Shown: positions 8,928 through 17,073, counted from the stretch's first letter. The stretch: 64,000 bases of DNA from Roseiarcus sp963813195 (GCA_963813195.1 CAWEYC010000046.1:1-64000), one strand, 5' to 3'. Translations and numbers: made by a program. The notes: generated by a model from the letters alone, not told the origin.

Positions 8928-10101
8928 TACGGTTTCCGGCTGATTGAACTCGACGGGTTGTGGATTCCCGTCGGGGATTTCTGCTGATAGATAGAACGGC
9001 CATGAATCGCGGGAGGCGGGCATGGCCTACGTTGCCGGTCATCTGAGCGTTGCGGCGTTGGAGGAGCGGTACGAGGCGTGCGAGGACGTGACGTCTTCGC
9101 GGCATTTTCAGGCGATCTGGCTATTGGCGAAGGGGCATTCGACCGGCGAGGTGGCGGCGATGACCTCGTTTGGGCGGCGTTGGATCGAACAACTGGTGGA
9201 GCGTTACAACGCGCTTGGGCCTGCGGCGATGGGCGATCTGCGTCGCGGCAACGGCGCGTTGGCGAAGGTTCTGAGGCCCGAACTGTTGGAGCGCCTGCGC
9301 GCACGTTTGGCGGATCCGCCGCCCGACGGCGGAGTTTGGACGAGCGGCAAGGTCGCGCGCTGGATGGCGGGCGAACTGGGGCTAGCCTCGCTCGCGCCGC
9401 AACGCGGCTGGGAGGCGTTGCGGGCGATCGGCTGGTCGATCCAGAAGCCGCGGCCGCGCAACCCGAAAGCGGCGACGCCCGAGGAGCAAGAGGCGTTCAA
9501 AAAAAACTCGCCGAAGTCGTCGCCGAGGAAGCGGCGCTCCATCCCGACACGCCGATCGAGGCCTTTGCGACCGACGAACACCGGCTCGGCCTGAAGCCGG
9601 TGACCCGCCAGGTCTGGGCGCCGATCGGCGTGCGGCCGACCGCGCACGGCCATCATCGCTTCGAATGGCTGTACGTGACGGCGTTCGTCTCTCCGGCCAC
9701 GGGCGAAAGTTTCTGGTACGTCTCGAACGGCGTGTCCAAGCCGTTCTTCGAGGCGCTGCTGCAGCTGTTCGCCGAGGAAGCCGGCGCCGGGCGCGAGCGG
9801 CGCATCGTGCTGATGCTCGACAACGCCGGCTGGCACGGCGAAGCCGGCCTCGTCGTCCCGGACGGCGTTCGCCTCGTCTTTCAGCCCGCCTACACCCCGG
9901 AGGTGCAGCCAGCCGAAACGCTCTGGTCGCTGGTCGACGAACCCGTCGTCAACAAGCACATCCCCACCATCGAGGCCCTTGACGAAATCATCTCCACGCG
10001 ATGCGCCGCTCTCGCCAGCGAACGCGAAAAGATCAAGAGCCAGGCCGGATTCCATTGGTGGCCGAAAATCGCCAACCCGAGGTGATCACCCGGAAACCGT
10101 A
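8928..10101 (+). mobile_element. IS630-family insertion sequence (element A)
   Basis: An element of about 1.17 kb. It is bounded by terminal inverted repeats ATACGGTTTCCGGCTGAT (8927-8944) and its near-perfect complement at 10085-10102 (one mismatch). Both ends carry the TA dinucleotide expected as the IS630 target duplication (8928-8929, 10100-10101). It encodes a single transposase split at an A8 run. It lies immediately upstream of the membrane-protein gene on the opposite strand. Confidence 0.9.
9022..10085 (+). CDS. IS630-family transposase, probable programmed -1 frameshift
   Basis: The first reading frame (9022-9594) encodes the helix-turn-helix region. From about 9500 the homology continues in the -1 frame to 10085. 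The switch point is an A8 run at 9499-9506: TTC AAA AAA followed by a one-base slip gives ..EAFKKKLAEVVAEEAAL... The second part carries the DDE catalytic residues: D in 'FATDEHRLGLKP', D in 'LMLDNAGWH' and E in 'YTPEVQPAETLW'. The combined product is about 354 residues, normal for the family. The intact termini and catalytic residues favour a functional element with programmed slippage over decay. Confidence 0.85.
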
Positions 10102-10320
10102 TCAGTCATCCCCGGCTCCATCGATCGCTGCATTTGCATGCTCAATTCTCTACTGGCGGCACGTCAACGGGAAAGGTGAAAGCGTCATCGCAATAGGGTC
10201 ACCCGTGGAAGCTGAAAGGGTTAAAACTTCGCCGCTCTTCCCAAGCCCATCCCACAACTGCGCCCCTTGCCGCTCGCGTCAAAGCGCCCACATAAGGCGG
10301 GCTATTGCGAGTTCTCGGCT

Positions 10321-11049
10321 ATGTCCCACGGACGTCGCTTCGGCTTTTTCAGCCCTGTTGCCCTGGCTTGCTCGTTGGCGCTGGTCTCGAGCCCTGCCGA
10401 GGCGATCCGAGGCGGAACGCTCGCTGCCCGAAACACCCTTGCTCAAGCGACCGTCGGAGTTGGAACTCTGCTCGGCGGCTCCGGAGAAATAGGTCTCAGT
10501 CGGTGCTCGGGCGTGCTGGTGTCGCCGGATCATGTCCTCACGGCGGCCCATTGCGTCGGCAAGGATCCCGTCGCCTCGGCCGTCGTCTTCTACCGGGGAT
10601 CGCGGCCCGTCCGACCGGCAATCCGGGTCACAGAAGTCGCCAGGTACGATGTGGCGCCAGCCGACCTGCCGGAGGAATACGCAGGACTGTTGGAACTCTC
10701 CCTCGACACGGCCGTGCTGCGGCTCGCCGCGCCGGCGCGCGGGCGCAAGCCGATCCCGATTGGCCGGGGAGCGCCGCCCTCGCATCTCAGGCTCGCGGGA
10801 GCCGGAATCTCGCAACAGGGCGTCGGCGTGCTGAAGACGACGCGGCTGGATCCCCTGTTGGTCACCTCGACCGGGCTGCTGATCGCGGCGGCGCGCGGAG
10901 CGGAAGTCTGCAAGGGAGACTCCGGCGGCCCCGTCGTGGCGGACGGGCGTCGGGGTCCGGTTCTCTGGGGGGTCGCCAGCGCCATCCTGTCCCGCAACGG
11001 CGCCTGCGGGCGGGTGGTCATCATCGCCCCTGCCCGAGCGACGTTCTGA
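10321..11049 (+). CDS. Secreted trypsin-like serine protease (S1 family)
   Basis: A 242-residue protein with a signal peptide (hydrophobic core VALACSLALVSS, cleavage near PAEA-IRGG) and a chymotrypsin fold. The catalytic triad is visible: His77 in LTAAHC, Asp129 in LDTAVLRL and Ser201 in CKGDSGGPVV. 'IRGG' resembles the mature N-terminus of S1 enzymes. It probably acts in the periplasm or outside the cell. I chose the ATG at 10321 because it begins the signal peptide; upstream codons in the same frame add non-signal sequence. It stands alone between IS element A and the small secreted peptides. Confidence 0.88.
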   Translation: MSHGRRFGFFSPVALACSLALVSSPAEAIRGGTLAARNTLAQATVGVGTLLGGSGEIGLSRCSGVLVSPDHVLTAAHCVGKDPVASAVVFYRGSRPVRPAIRVTEVARYDVAPADLPEEYAGLLELSLDTAVLRLAAPARGRKPIPIGRGAPPSHLRLAGAGISQQGVGVLKTTRLDPLLVTSTGLLIAAARGAEVCKGDSGGPVVADGRRGPVLWGVASAILSRNGACGRVVIIAPARATF

Positions 11050-11217
11050 CGCGAGATCGCGACGTCGCGGACGCGAGAAACGGGAGCTCGCGCGAACGCG
11101 CGTGCCCTCGATTGTTACGTTTTATTCCGGCCGGACCGACGCTCGTAAGCCGCCACAGTTGCTGGCGAGGGTGGCCCCGCCTGCGGCATTGCGGGCGGCT
11201 GCAATTCGGAGGGCGTC

Positions 11218-11358
11218 ATGAGGAAAGTTTTTGCCGTGATATTTTTAATGTCCACCGTGATCATTGTCAGGGCATATGCCGAGGACAGTTCCGGGACGAC
11301 GCAACACCACCATCATCATCACGATAATTCGAACAGTTCGGACGCGCCGAAGAACTAA
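11218..11358 (+). CDS. Small secreted peptide with native hexahistidine
   Basis: A 46-residue protein preceded by an excellent GGAGGG ribosome site (11208-11213). It has a clear signal peptide (MRKVFAVIFLMSTVIIVRAYA), leaving a mature peptide of about 25 residues, EDSSGTTQHHHHHHDNSN followed by SSDAPKN. The run of six His flanked by Asp/Asn/Ser suggests binding of Ni, Zn or Cu in the periplasm. I do not recognise a family. The AT-rich signal codons and strong SD make it a credible gene although it is short. Confidence 0.65.
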   Translation: MRKVFAVIFLMSTVIIVRAYAEDSSGTTQHHHHHHDNSNSSDAPKN

Positions 11359-11549
11359 CCCCGCGAGGTCGCGAACAAGAAGGGCGCCCGCCAGGTCGCC
11401 CCGCCGACGAGGGACATTCCCGAACTTTTCCCGGTTTGCCGCGTTCTTTCCTAGCTTGCGCTGGTTTTTGCCGGCGCTGGCGCAAGGGTGGCCGCGGCGT
11501 CCCAATGCGGCTGCCCCATTTTTGGGTCGGGTCACATTGGAGGCGGACC

Positions 11550-11744
11550 ATGCTTAAATTCATTATGCTCGTTGCGACCGTATCTGCGCTGTCAGTCGCG
11601 GCCTCGGCGCCCGCCAGTGCGGAGGGTGGCTGCTATCGCGTCGGCGAGACGGGATATCATTGGTACAATTTCTGCCTCGGGCCATGGTTTTTGTACCCGC
11701 ACCACAAAGTGTGCGACAGGGTTGGTCACTGCTGGTATCGCTAG
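11550..11744 (+). CDS. Small secreted cysteine-containing protein
   Basis: 64 residues, with GGAGG (11539-11543) upstream of the ATG and a signal peptide (LKFIMLVATVSALSVAASAPASA). The mature part is about 40 residues with four Cys and several aromatic residues (GGCYRVGETGYHWYNFC, then PHHKVCDRVGHCWYR). This suggests a disulfide-stabilised periplasmic or extracellular peptide. Function unknown. It is followed by a terminator hairpin. Confidence 0.65.
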   Translation: MLKFIMLVATVSALSVAASAPASAEGGCYRVGETGYHWYNFCLGPWFLYPHHKVCDRVGHCWYR

Positions 11745-11802
11745 AGCGATAGTCCGGCTGTCCCGGACACCTCACCGAGATGCTCGGGCATCCCGAACGA
11801 AA

Positions 11803-11830
11803 CGGCCGCCGAATCGCTCCGGCGGCCGGT
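11803..11830 (+). terminator. Hairpin terminator after the Cys-rich peptide gene
   Basis: CGGCCGCCG (11803-11811) pairs with CGGCGGCCG (11820-11828) across an 8-nt loop and is followed by a short GTTT. Confidence 0.5.
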
Positions 11831-11937
11831 TTGCATGGGGATCGACCGAAGCGACGCGTTGGCGACGCAATGGGGGAACTCAAGGCAGATATCCGCCGGC
11901 GGGATGGGCCGACGCCGATCCATACCAAAGTATAGGT

Positions 11938-12007
11938 TTGTTAGAACAATATTGAATCCGAATACCCCATCGTAGTATGGAAATATTTGCCGTTCAATAT
12001 ATATTTG
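11938..12007. promoter_or_regulatory. AT-rich palindromic stretch in a gene-free interval
   Basis: The interval 11745-12107 has no gene. Apart from the terminator it holds an AT-rich island in otherwise GC-rich DNA. This contains overlapping dyads TTGTTAGAACAA (11938-11949) and CAATATTG (11947-11954), then CAATATATATTTG near 12000. It is a plausible promoter/operator for the zinc-ribbon gene at 12108, but no experimentally known site is recognised. Confidence 0.4.
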
Positions 12008-12107
12008 GCGCCGTTGATCGTCGCTGGTTCCCGATCTCTAGTGAAGTCGATGCGCGGATCATAGGATCGTCGCGTCAGGGGTCAGCGACTGTGTCGAGGA
12101 GGCCACG

Positions 12108-12302
12108 GTGGAACGGTTCCGTTGCGACTGGTGTCAGAAGTTCGTCGAAGGGACGCCAGAGAGATATGCGCGCCGTCAATTCTGTCTGAATGGCGACTGC
12201 AAGAATAAATATCGTCGATTGATCGATGGAAGGAGTCTTGTCGTGTACGAAGCGACCGACGGCCTCGAAGGCGGACACTACGATTGTGGGTTAGACGTCT
12301 AG
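12108..12302 (+). CDS. Small putative zinc-ribbon protein
   Basis: A 64-residue cytoplasmic protein starting at GTG, with GAGGAGG at 12096-12102. It has two Cys pairs, CDWC near the N-terminus and CLNGDC about 16 residues later, spaced as in a treble-clef or ribbon zinc site. A basic segment (KNKYRRL) and an acidic tail follow. I do not recognise the family. It is too small for an enzyme and could be a nucleic-acid or protein-binding accessory factor. Confidence 0.55.
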   Translation: MERFRCDWCQKFVEGTPERYARRQFCLNGDCKNKYRRLIDGRSLVVYEATDGLEGGHYDCGLDV

Positions 12303-12427
12303 CTGGAGTCGTTTGCTTTTGTTGTTGGCGTATGCGGCACAGTCCAGATGCTTGAAACCCTAGTTTCGCGCCACGCTCATCGCCAGGACTTCTTGCCGTC
12401 GAACTTGGCGCCGGCGATCCCATCAAC

Positions 12428-12453
12428 TTGACTTTGTCAACAAACTAGTTGAC
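12428..12453. promoter_or_regulatory. Overlapping dyads, probable MarR-type operator
   Basis: TTGACTTTGTCAA (12428-12440) overlaps GTCAACAAACTAGTTGAC (12436-12453). The latter is a 6-bp perfect inverted repeat with a 6-bp spacer. The site is directly upstream of the MarR-GNAT gene (start 12488), consistent with autoregulation. Confidence 0.6.
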
Positions 12454-12487
12454 CATGGCATGGATTGACCCGCTGGGAGCAGGACCC

Positions 12488-13423
12488 ATGCACGCCGCCG
12501 ATTTTGACGATGGGGTAGCCGCCGTCCGGCGATTCAGCCGCTTCTACACTCGCCGCATCGGCCTGCTGCACGAGGGGCTGCTGGGCGGTCCGCTGTCTCT
12601 CGCGGAGGGCCGGATCATCTACGAGCTGGCTCGAGGCGGCGTCACCAGCGCGACGAAGCTCGGCAACGATCTGGATCTCGACCCCGGCTATCTCAGCCGC
12701 ATCTTGCGCAGTCTCGAGACGCGCGATCTGATCCAGCGCCGCCCTTCCGAAACGGATGGCCGGCAGAACTTGCTGACGCTGACCAGTAATGGCCAGGAGG
12801 CGTTCGCCGCAATCGACGCCCGCTCGCGCGAGGAGGTTGGGGTGATGCTCGGCGCGCTTTCCCCAGCGGAACAGAAGCAGCTCGTGGCGGCGCTCGAAAC
12901 CGCGCAGACGCTTCTTGGCGGGAACAGCCCTGCCGAACCCAAAGTCCCTTACATGCTGCGACCGCACCAGCCCGGCGACATGGGTTGGGTCGTCCATCGC
13001 CACGGCGCGCTCTATGCCTGGGAATACGGGTGGGACGAGCGCTTCGAGGCGCTGGCGGCCGAGATCGTGGCGGGCTTCATCAAAGCCTTCGACCCGAAGC
13101 GCGAGCGGTGTTGGATCGCCGAGCGCGAGGGGGCGATCATCGGCTCGGTGTTCCTGGTCCGGCACGCGGACGAGGTCGCCAAGCTGCGCCTGCTTTACGT
13201 CGAACCGGCGGCGCGCGGCCTGGGCGTCGGGCGGCGTCTCGTCGACGAGTGCATTCGCTTCGCCCGGCAGGCTGGCTATCGCCGCGTCACCTTGTGGACC
13301 AACGACATCCTGGTCGCCGCCCGGCGCATCTATCAGCAAGCCGGCTTCCGTCTCGTCGAGGAGGAGCGCCATCATAGCTTCGGGCACGATCTCATCGGAG
13401 AGAACTGGGAATTGGCGCTGTGA
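12488..13423 (+). CDS. MarR-family regulator fused to GNAT acetyltransferase
   Basis: A 311-residue bifunctional protein. Residues about 1-140 form a MarR winged helix (SLAEGRIIYELARGG...LDPGYLSRILRSLETRDLI, then the wing R...ETDGRQNLLTLT). Residues about 150-311 form a GNAT domain with the acetyl-CoA loop 'VEPAARGLGVGRRLVDECIRFAR' and a C-terminal 'YQQAGF' segment. This fusion is a known architecture. I preferred the ATG at 12488, which has GGGAGCAGGA upstream; the ATG at 12455 would sit inside the operator dyad. The acetylation substrate is unknown. Confidence 0.88.
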   Translation: MHAADFDDGVAAVRRFSRFYTRRIGLLHEGLLGGPLSLAEGRIIYELARGGVTSATKLGNDLDLDPGYLSRILRSLETRDLIQRRPSETDGRQNLLTLTSNGQEAFAAIDARSREEVGVMLGALSPAEQKQLVAALETAQTLLGGNSPAEPKVPYMLRPHQPGDMGWVVHRHGALYAWEYGWDERFEALAAEIVAGFIKAFDPKRERCWIAEREGAIIGSVFLVRHADEVAKLRLLYVEPAARGLGVGRRLVDECIRFARQAGYRRVTLWTNDILVAARRIYQQAGFRLVEEERHHSFGHDLIGENWELAL

Positions 13424-13496
13424 GCGACGGCGCCTCCTCTGTGGGAGCTGGCCACATTCTCTCGGGTGCAGTCTTGAAATAGAATTTTCCGGCAAC

Positions 13497-14563
13497 TAGA
13501 GCATTTTCCACTTAGGTTGAGCCATATCCGACATGGCGGAAGTAGTGCTGGCATTCCTGTGGGGAGAAGGCGCTGAGGAGTTCGCCGATTTTATCCCAGA
13601 GCAGAGGAATGGTGCGCATGGCGGCTTTGCGCAGGAGCGCCTTGAGCTTTGCGAAGGCCATTTCGATGGGATTGAGGTCGGGGGAATAGGGCGGCAGATA
13701 GAGAAGCCGGGCGCCTGTCGCCTCGATGGCCCCGCGCACGCCGGCCACTTTGTGGGCGGGTAGATTGTCCATGATGACGGTGTCGCCAGCCTTGAGTGTT
13801 GGCGCGAGCCCCTGTTCGACGTAGGCGAGGAAAATCTCACCGTTCATCGGCTTGTCGATGACGAAGGGGGCTGTAATGGCGCCGTTGCGCAGGCCTGCGA
13901 CGAAGGTCGTTGTTTTCCAATGTCCGTGCGGCAGATGGCCGAGGAGCCGCTCGCCGCGCGGGCAGCGGCCGCGCAGCCGTCCCATATTGGTTGTCGTTCC
14001 CGTTTCGTCAATGAAGACGAGCGTCTCAGGATCCAACGACGCCTGAGCGGCCTTCCAATCAGCGCGCGCCGCAGCAACGTCAGGCCGCTTTTGCTCGCTG
14101 GCGTGAACGGTTTTTTTTAAAGCTGATCTTGTGCCGATCAAAGAAGCGCCAGAGGGCGCTGACCGCGGGCGTGATCGCGTGCTCCTGCTCGATACGGCCC
14201 CGGATTTCCTCCAAGGTGAGGTCCGGCTCTTCGGCATTCAGCGCCAACAGCCAGGCCGCATAGGCCTCCAGAGGCGAGCGGCTTTTGCCTTTCAAAGATT
14301 TGGCTAGCGCGCTTCCGGTTTCGCGAAAGCGCTGGTCCCATTTGATCGCCGAGGAGGCGCTGATCGAAAACTGCGCGGCCGCGGCGCGTCGCGAAGCTCC
14401 CCGCCCCACCGCCAAAATCACCCGCTCCCGCAAATCCTGAGAATAGGCCTTGGCCATCTCACCCCTCCGAATCAATCGATCCAGAGAGACTCGCCTAATT
14501 AGCCCCACACGGGAATCCCTCCCCTCAGCGCCTCACGATTTAGGCAAACTGGAAAATGCTCTA
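13497..14563 (-). mobile_element. IS630-family insertion sequence (element B)
   Basis: An element of about 1.07 kb with perfect 14-bp terminal inverted repeats TAGAGCATTTTCCA (13497-13510 and the complement at 14550-14563), including the TA dinucleotides. It differs in sequence from element A. The left boundary follows the MarR-GNAT gene. The right side abuts what looks like a 5'-truncated secreted-protein gene. Confidence 0.9.
13512..14457 (-). CDS. IS630-family transposase, split at an A8 run
   Basis: The first frame begins MAKAYSQDLRERVILAV (14457), with a homeodomain-like HTH, and reads into an A8 run near 14115-14122. The catalytic half continues in a different frame to 13512, with D in 'VFIDETGTTTNMGR', D in 'VIMDNLPAHK' and E in 'YSPDLNPIEMAFAK', the DDE triad. 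The second frame is +1 relative to the first (equivalently -2). That is the opposite net shift to element A, so transcriptional slippage or +1 recoding is required. The total is about 314 residues. Confidence 0.82.
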
Positions 14564-14632
14564 GTCTTGCCTTTACGGTGCGGCGCGGACGCGGCGCAGA
14601 GGGGGCTATGATCCGAGAGCGTCGGCGCTTCG

Positions 14633-14905
14633 ATGATGATCATTGCGCCGATATGCGACTTCAAACAGACCGGCGATCAGATCGCCGGAACTTGCAAAGG
14701 GCCCAATGGCGGGTGCTCCGCGGTCGGCGTGATCGATGGGCCGAACATCGATTGGACCTGTCGCACGAGTTACACGAACGCGCCTAATCTGAGCGGCTTT
14801 TCGACATTTCACGGAACGGTCGGCGCGGACGCGATCGTTCGCGGCTCATGGACGCATTCTCGCTTTCCCAGGGCTGGCGGCCGTTTCACCATGCAACGCG
14901 TTTGA
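14633..14905 (+). pseudogene. Truncated secreted-protein remnant beside IS630 element B
   Basis: The 90-residue open frame (ICDFKQTGDQIAGTCKGPNGGC...GPNIDWTC...HGTVGADAIVRGSW) looks like the C-terminal part of a small periplasmic beta-rich protein. The pattern 'F.QTGD.I.GTCKGPNG...V.G..I.W' belongs to signal-peptide-bearing lipocalin-like hypotheticals. No signal peptide or ribosome site precedes it, and the IS right end is 70 bp upstream. The 5' part was therefore probably removed or displaced by the insertion. Confidence 0.45.
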
Positions 14906-15007
14906 TGCGGCTCGGCCATGGCGGAGCCCTGTCGTCGCCCGGCACAGCGCCGTCTCGCGCGCTTAGACCAACTTGACCAACTCGCCGGCCGCTCCTATCT
15001 TTCCTCC

Positions 15008-15247
15008 ATGTCGCGCACGATCAATCTCTACGAGGCCAAAACCCACCTCTCCGCGCTGGTCGACGCCGCCGAACGCGGCGAGGAGATCGTCATCGCCAAG
15101 AACGGCGTCGCCAAGGCGCGGCTCGTTCCCGTCGCCCAGCCGACGCGCGAGCGCAAGCGTTCCGGGCTGCTGCGCATCAGCCATATCGCCGACGATTTCG
15201 ATGCGCCCGATCCCGAGGTGATCGGCTTGTTCGAAGGCGAAGCGTGA
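15008..15247 (+). CDS. Phd/YefM-family antitoxin
   Basis: A 79-residue type II antitoxin. The N-terminal DNA-binding/dimerisation part is typical (MSRTINLYEAKTHLSALVDAAERGEEIVIAKNG, with A.ARLVP). The C-terminal tail (about 50-79) would wrap the toxin. It is translationally coupled to the VapC gene by a 4-bp overlap. It would neutralise the toxin and repress its own promoter. The longer frame upstream (from 14918) is not homologous, so the ATG at 15008 is the start. Confidence 0.88.
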   Translation: MSRTINLYEAKTHLSALVDAAERGEEIVIAKNGVAKARLVPVAQPTRERKRSGLLRISHIADDFDAPDPEVIGLFEGEA

Positions 15248-15627
15248 GCCTGCTGATCGACACCCACGTGTTCCTCTGGTTCGAGAGCGGATCGCGCAAA
15301 CTCGGCCGCGAGGCGCGCCAGACGATCGCCCGGTCCGAGCAGCGCGCCTACATCAGCGCCGCGTCGTTCTGGGAGATCGCCATCAAGCGCCGGACCGGCA
15401 AGCTCATTCTCGACGGCTCGCCCCGCGCCGCAGCCGCCGCCGCCGGGTTCCTCGAACTGCCGATCGAGGCGGCCGACGCCGAAACGGCGGGCGCGCTCGA
15501 TTGGGAGCATGGCGATCCCTTCGACCGCATGCTCGTCGCCCATTGCCTCAACCGCGCGATGACGCTCGTCACCGCCGACGCCGCGCTACGCGCCCGCCGC
15601 GACATCGCGGTGGTCTGGGCGGGATAG
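15244..15627 (+). CDS. vapC: VapC-type PIN-domain ribonuclease toxin
   Basis: A 127-residue PIN-domain protein starting at GTG inside the antitoxin stop (GTGA overlap). Acidic metal ligands are present: Asp6 (LLIDTHVFLWF), Glu44 (SFWEIAIK), Asp91/Asp94 (HGDPFDRMLVAH) and Asp112 (VTADAAL). These proteins cleave tRNA or rRNA when freed from the antitoxin. The pair lies in the accessory segment just upstream of dapD, which suggests acquisition there. Confidence 0.88.
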   Translation: MSLLIDTHVFLWFESGSRKLGREARQTIARSEQRAYISAASFWEIAIKRRTGKLILDGSPRAAAAAAGFLELPIEAADAETAGALDWEHGDPFDRMLVAHCLNRAMTLVTADAALRARRDIAVVWAG

Positions 15628-15721
15628 CGCAGCCTCTCCCGCCGCCGCAGCCCCTTCCGCCGCCATTGACATCCGCCGCGCCAGCGCAGAAACCTCGCCG
15701 CGCCCAAATCCGGAAATGCTC

Positions 15722-16579
15722 ATGTCCGACGCCAAGCTGCAAACCCTCATCGAACAGGCCTTCGAAGACCGCGCGACGATCAACGCGCGAACCACCGGCG
15801 ACGTGCGCGACGCGGTCGACCGCGCGCTGACGCTGCTCGACAGCGGCGAGGCCCGCGTCGCCGAGAAAATTCCCGACGCGGCGGGGCCGAATTCCTGGAA
15901 GGTCAATCAGTGGCTGAAAAAGGCCGTTCTGTTGTCGTTCCGCCTCAACGACAACCAGGTGATCCCTGGCGGCCCCGCCGGAGCGACCTGGTGGGACAAG
16001 ATTCCCTCGAAATTCGAGGGTTGGGGCGAGAAGGCATTTCGCGACGCCGGCTTTCGCGCCGTGCCCGGCAGCATCGTTCGCCGCTCGGCGTATATCGCCC
16101 CCGACGCCATCCTGATGCCGAGCTTCGTCAACCTCGGCGCCTATGTCGACGCCAAGACGATGGTCGACACCTGGGTCACCGTCGGCTCCTGCGCGCAGAT
16201 CGGCAGGAATGTGCATCTGTCGGGCGGCGTCGGCATCGGCGGCGTCCTGGAGCCGCTGCAAGCCAACCCGACCATCATCGAGGACGATTGCTTCATCGGG
16301 GCGCGCTCGGAGGTTGTCGAGGGCGTCATCGTCGGCCAGGGCTCGGTCGTCTCGATGGGCGTCTTCATCTCCGCTTCGACCAAGATCGTCGACCGGGCCA
16401 GCGGCAAGGTGCATGTCGGCTACGTCCCGCCCTATTCGGTGGTGGTGTCGGGCTCCCTGCCCGGCAAGCCCTTCCCCGACGGCTCGCCCGGCCCCTCGCT
16501 CTATTGCGCCGTCATCGTCAAGACCGTCGACGCGCAGACCCGCGCCAAGACGGGCATCAACGATCTCCTGAGAGACTGA
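15722..16579 (+). CDS. dapD: 2,3,4,5-tetrahydropyridine-2,6-dicarboxylate N-succinyltransferase
   Basis: Cytoplasmic enzyme of the succinylase branch of lysine/meso-diaminopimelate synthesis, using succinyl-CoA. The 285 residues show the characteristic 'SWKVNQWLKKAVLLSFRLND' N-terminal motif and a left-handed beta-helix of hexapeptide repeats (ILMPSFVNLGAYVDAKTMVDTWVTVGSCAQIG...). They end with the 'YSVVVSGSLPGKP' loop. I used ATG 15722 (MSDAKLQTLIEQAFEDR); ATG 15716 adds two residues. The next gene overlaps the stop by one base. Confidence 0.96.
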   Translation: MSDAKLQTLIEQAFEDRATINARTTGDVRDAVDRALTLLDSGEARVAEKIPDAAGPNSWKVNQWLKKAVLLSFRLNDNQVIPGGPAGATWWDKIPSKFEGWGEKAFRDAGFRAVPGSIVRRSAYIAPDAILMPSFVNLGAYVDAKTMVDTWVTVGSCAQIGRNVHLSGGVGIGGVLEPLQANPTIIEDDCFIGARSEVVEGVIVGQGSVVSMGVFISASTKIVDRASGKVHVGYVPPYSVVVSGSLPGKPFPDGSPGPSLYCAVIVKTVDAQTRAKTGINDLLRD

Positions 16580-17058
16580 TGGCCGAGAGCCCCGGCGCCG
16601 AGCGCTTCCGCTTCCTCTACCGTCAGGCCGAAGGCGTCATCGACCGGGGCGCATGGGCGCGCGCCAGCCTGCCGCCAGTCGCGATCGTCTTCGTCATGAC
16701 CGCGATCTGGCTGGCGATCGCGCCGCGCGGGCCGCGCGACCTGGCGCACGAAGCGTTCATCGACCCTCTCGTCGTGGCGACGCATGTCTATTTCCTCGTC
16801 TATTCCTTCGCGCTGATCCTCTGCGCGGTGGCGGAATATTTCGTCAGCGCCAAGCAATTCGCCGATCGCGGCCGACCGCCGGCGCTTGCCGGCCTCGCGC
16901 CGTTCTCACTGCTGCTGGCCGGCGCGGCGCACTGGTATCAGCCGCGTTCGGAAGGAACGATGCCCGAAGGGCTCGTCTATCTCTTCGACGCGCTCGCGAT
17001 CGTCATCATCGCCTGGAACGTGATCGAGCTCGGTTTCGGCAGGAGCCGGACGCGGTAA
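16579..17058 (+). CDS. Four-helix membrane protein, DUF805-like
   Basis: 159 residues with about four transmembrane helices (LPPVAIVFVMTAIWLAIA, VYFLVYSFALILCAVAEYF, ALAGLAPFSLLLAGAAHW, LVYLFDALAIVIIAWNVIELGF). An Arg-rich amino end and the 'AKQFADRGRPP' motif resemble the RLHDRG motif of DUF805 proteins, but I am not certain of the family. It overlaps dapD by one base and is probably translated from the same transcript. Confidence 0.6.
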   Translation: MAESPGAERFRFLYRQAEGVIDRGAWARASLPPVAIVFVMTAIWLAIAPRGPRDLAHEAFIDPLVVATHVYFLVYSFALILCAVAEYFVSAKQFADRGRPPALAGLAPFSLLLAGAAHWYQPRSEGTMPEGLVYLFDALAIVIIAWNVIELGFGRSRTR

Positions 17059-17073
17059 CGGACGCCATGATTG

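Noticed and set aside
11218..11358. Possible vector or His-tag contamination because of the six His codons
   Set aside because: The run is embedded in a native signal-peptide protein with its own ribosome site and natural flanks; no vector sequence is visible.
12361..12435. Minus-strand frame ending AGAKFDGKKSWR-stop, like the end of a lost gene
   Set aside because: Only about 15 residues are readable, with no upstream continuation; too little to support a gene remnant.
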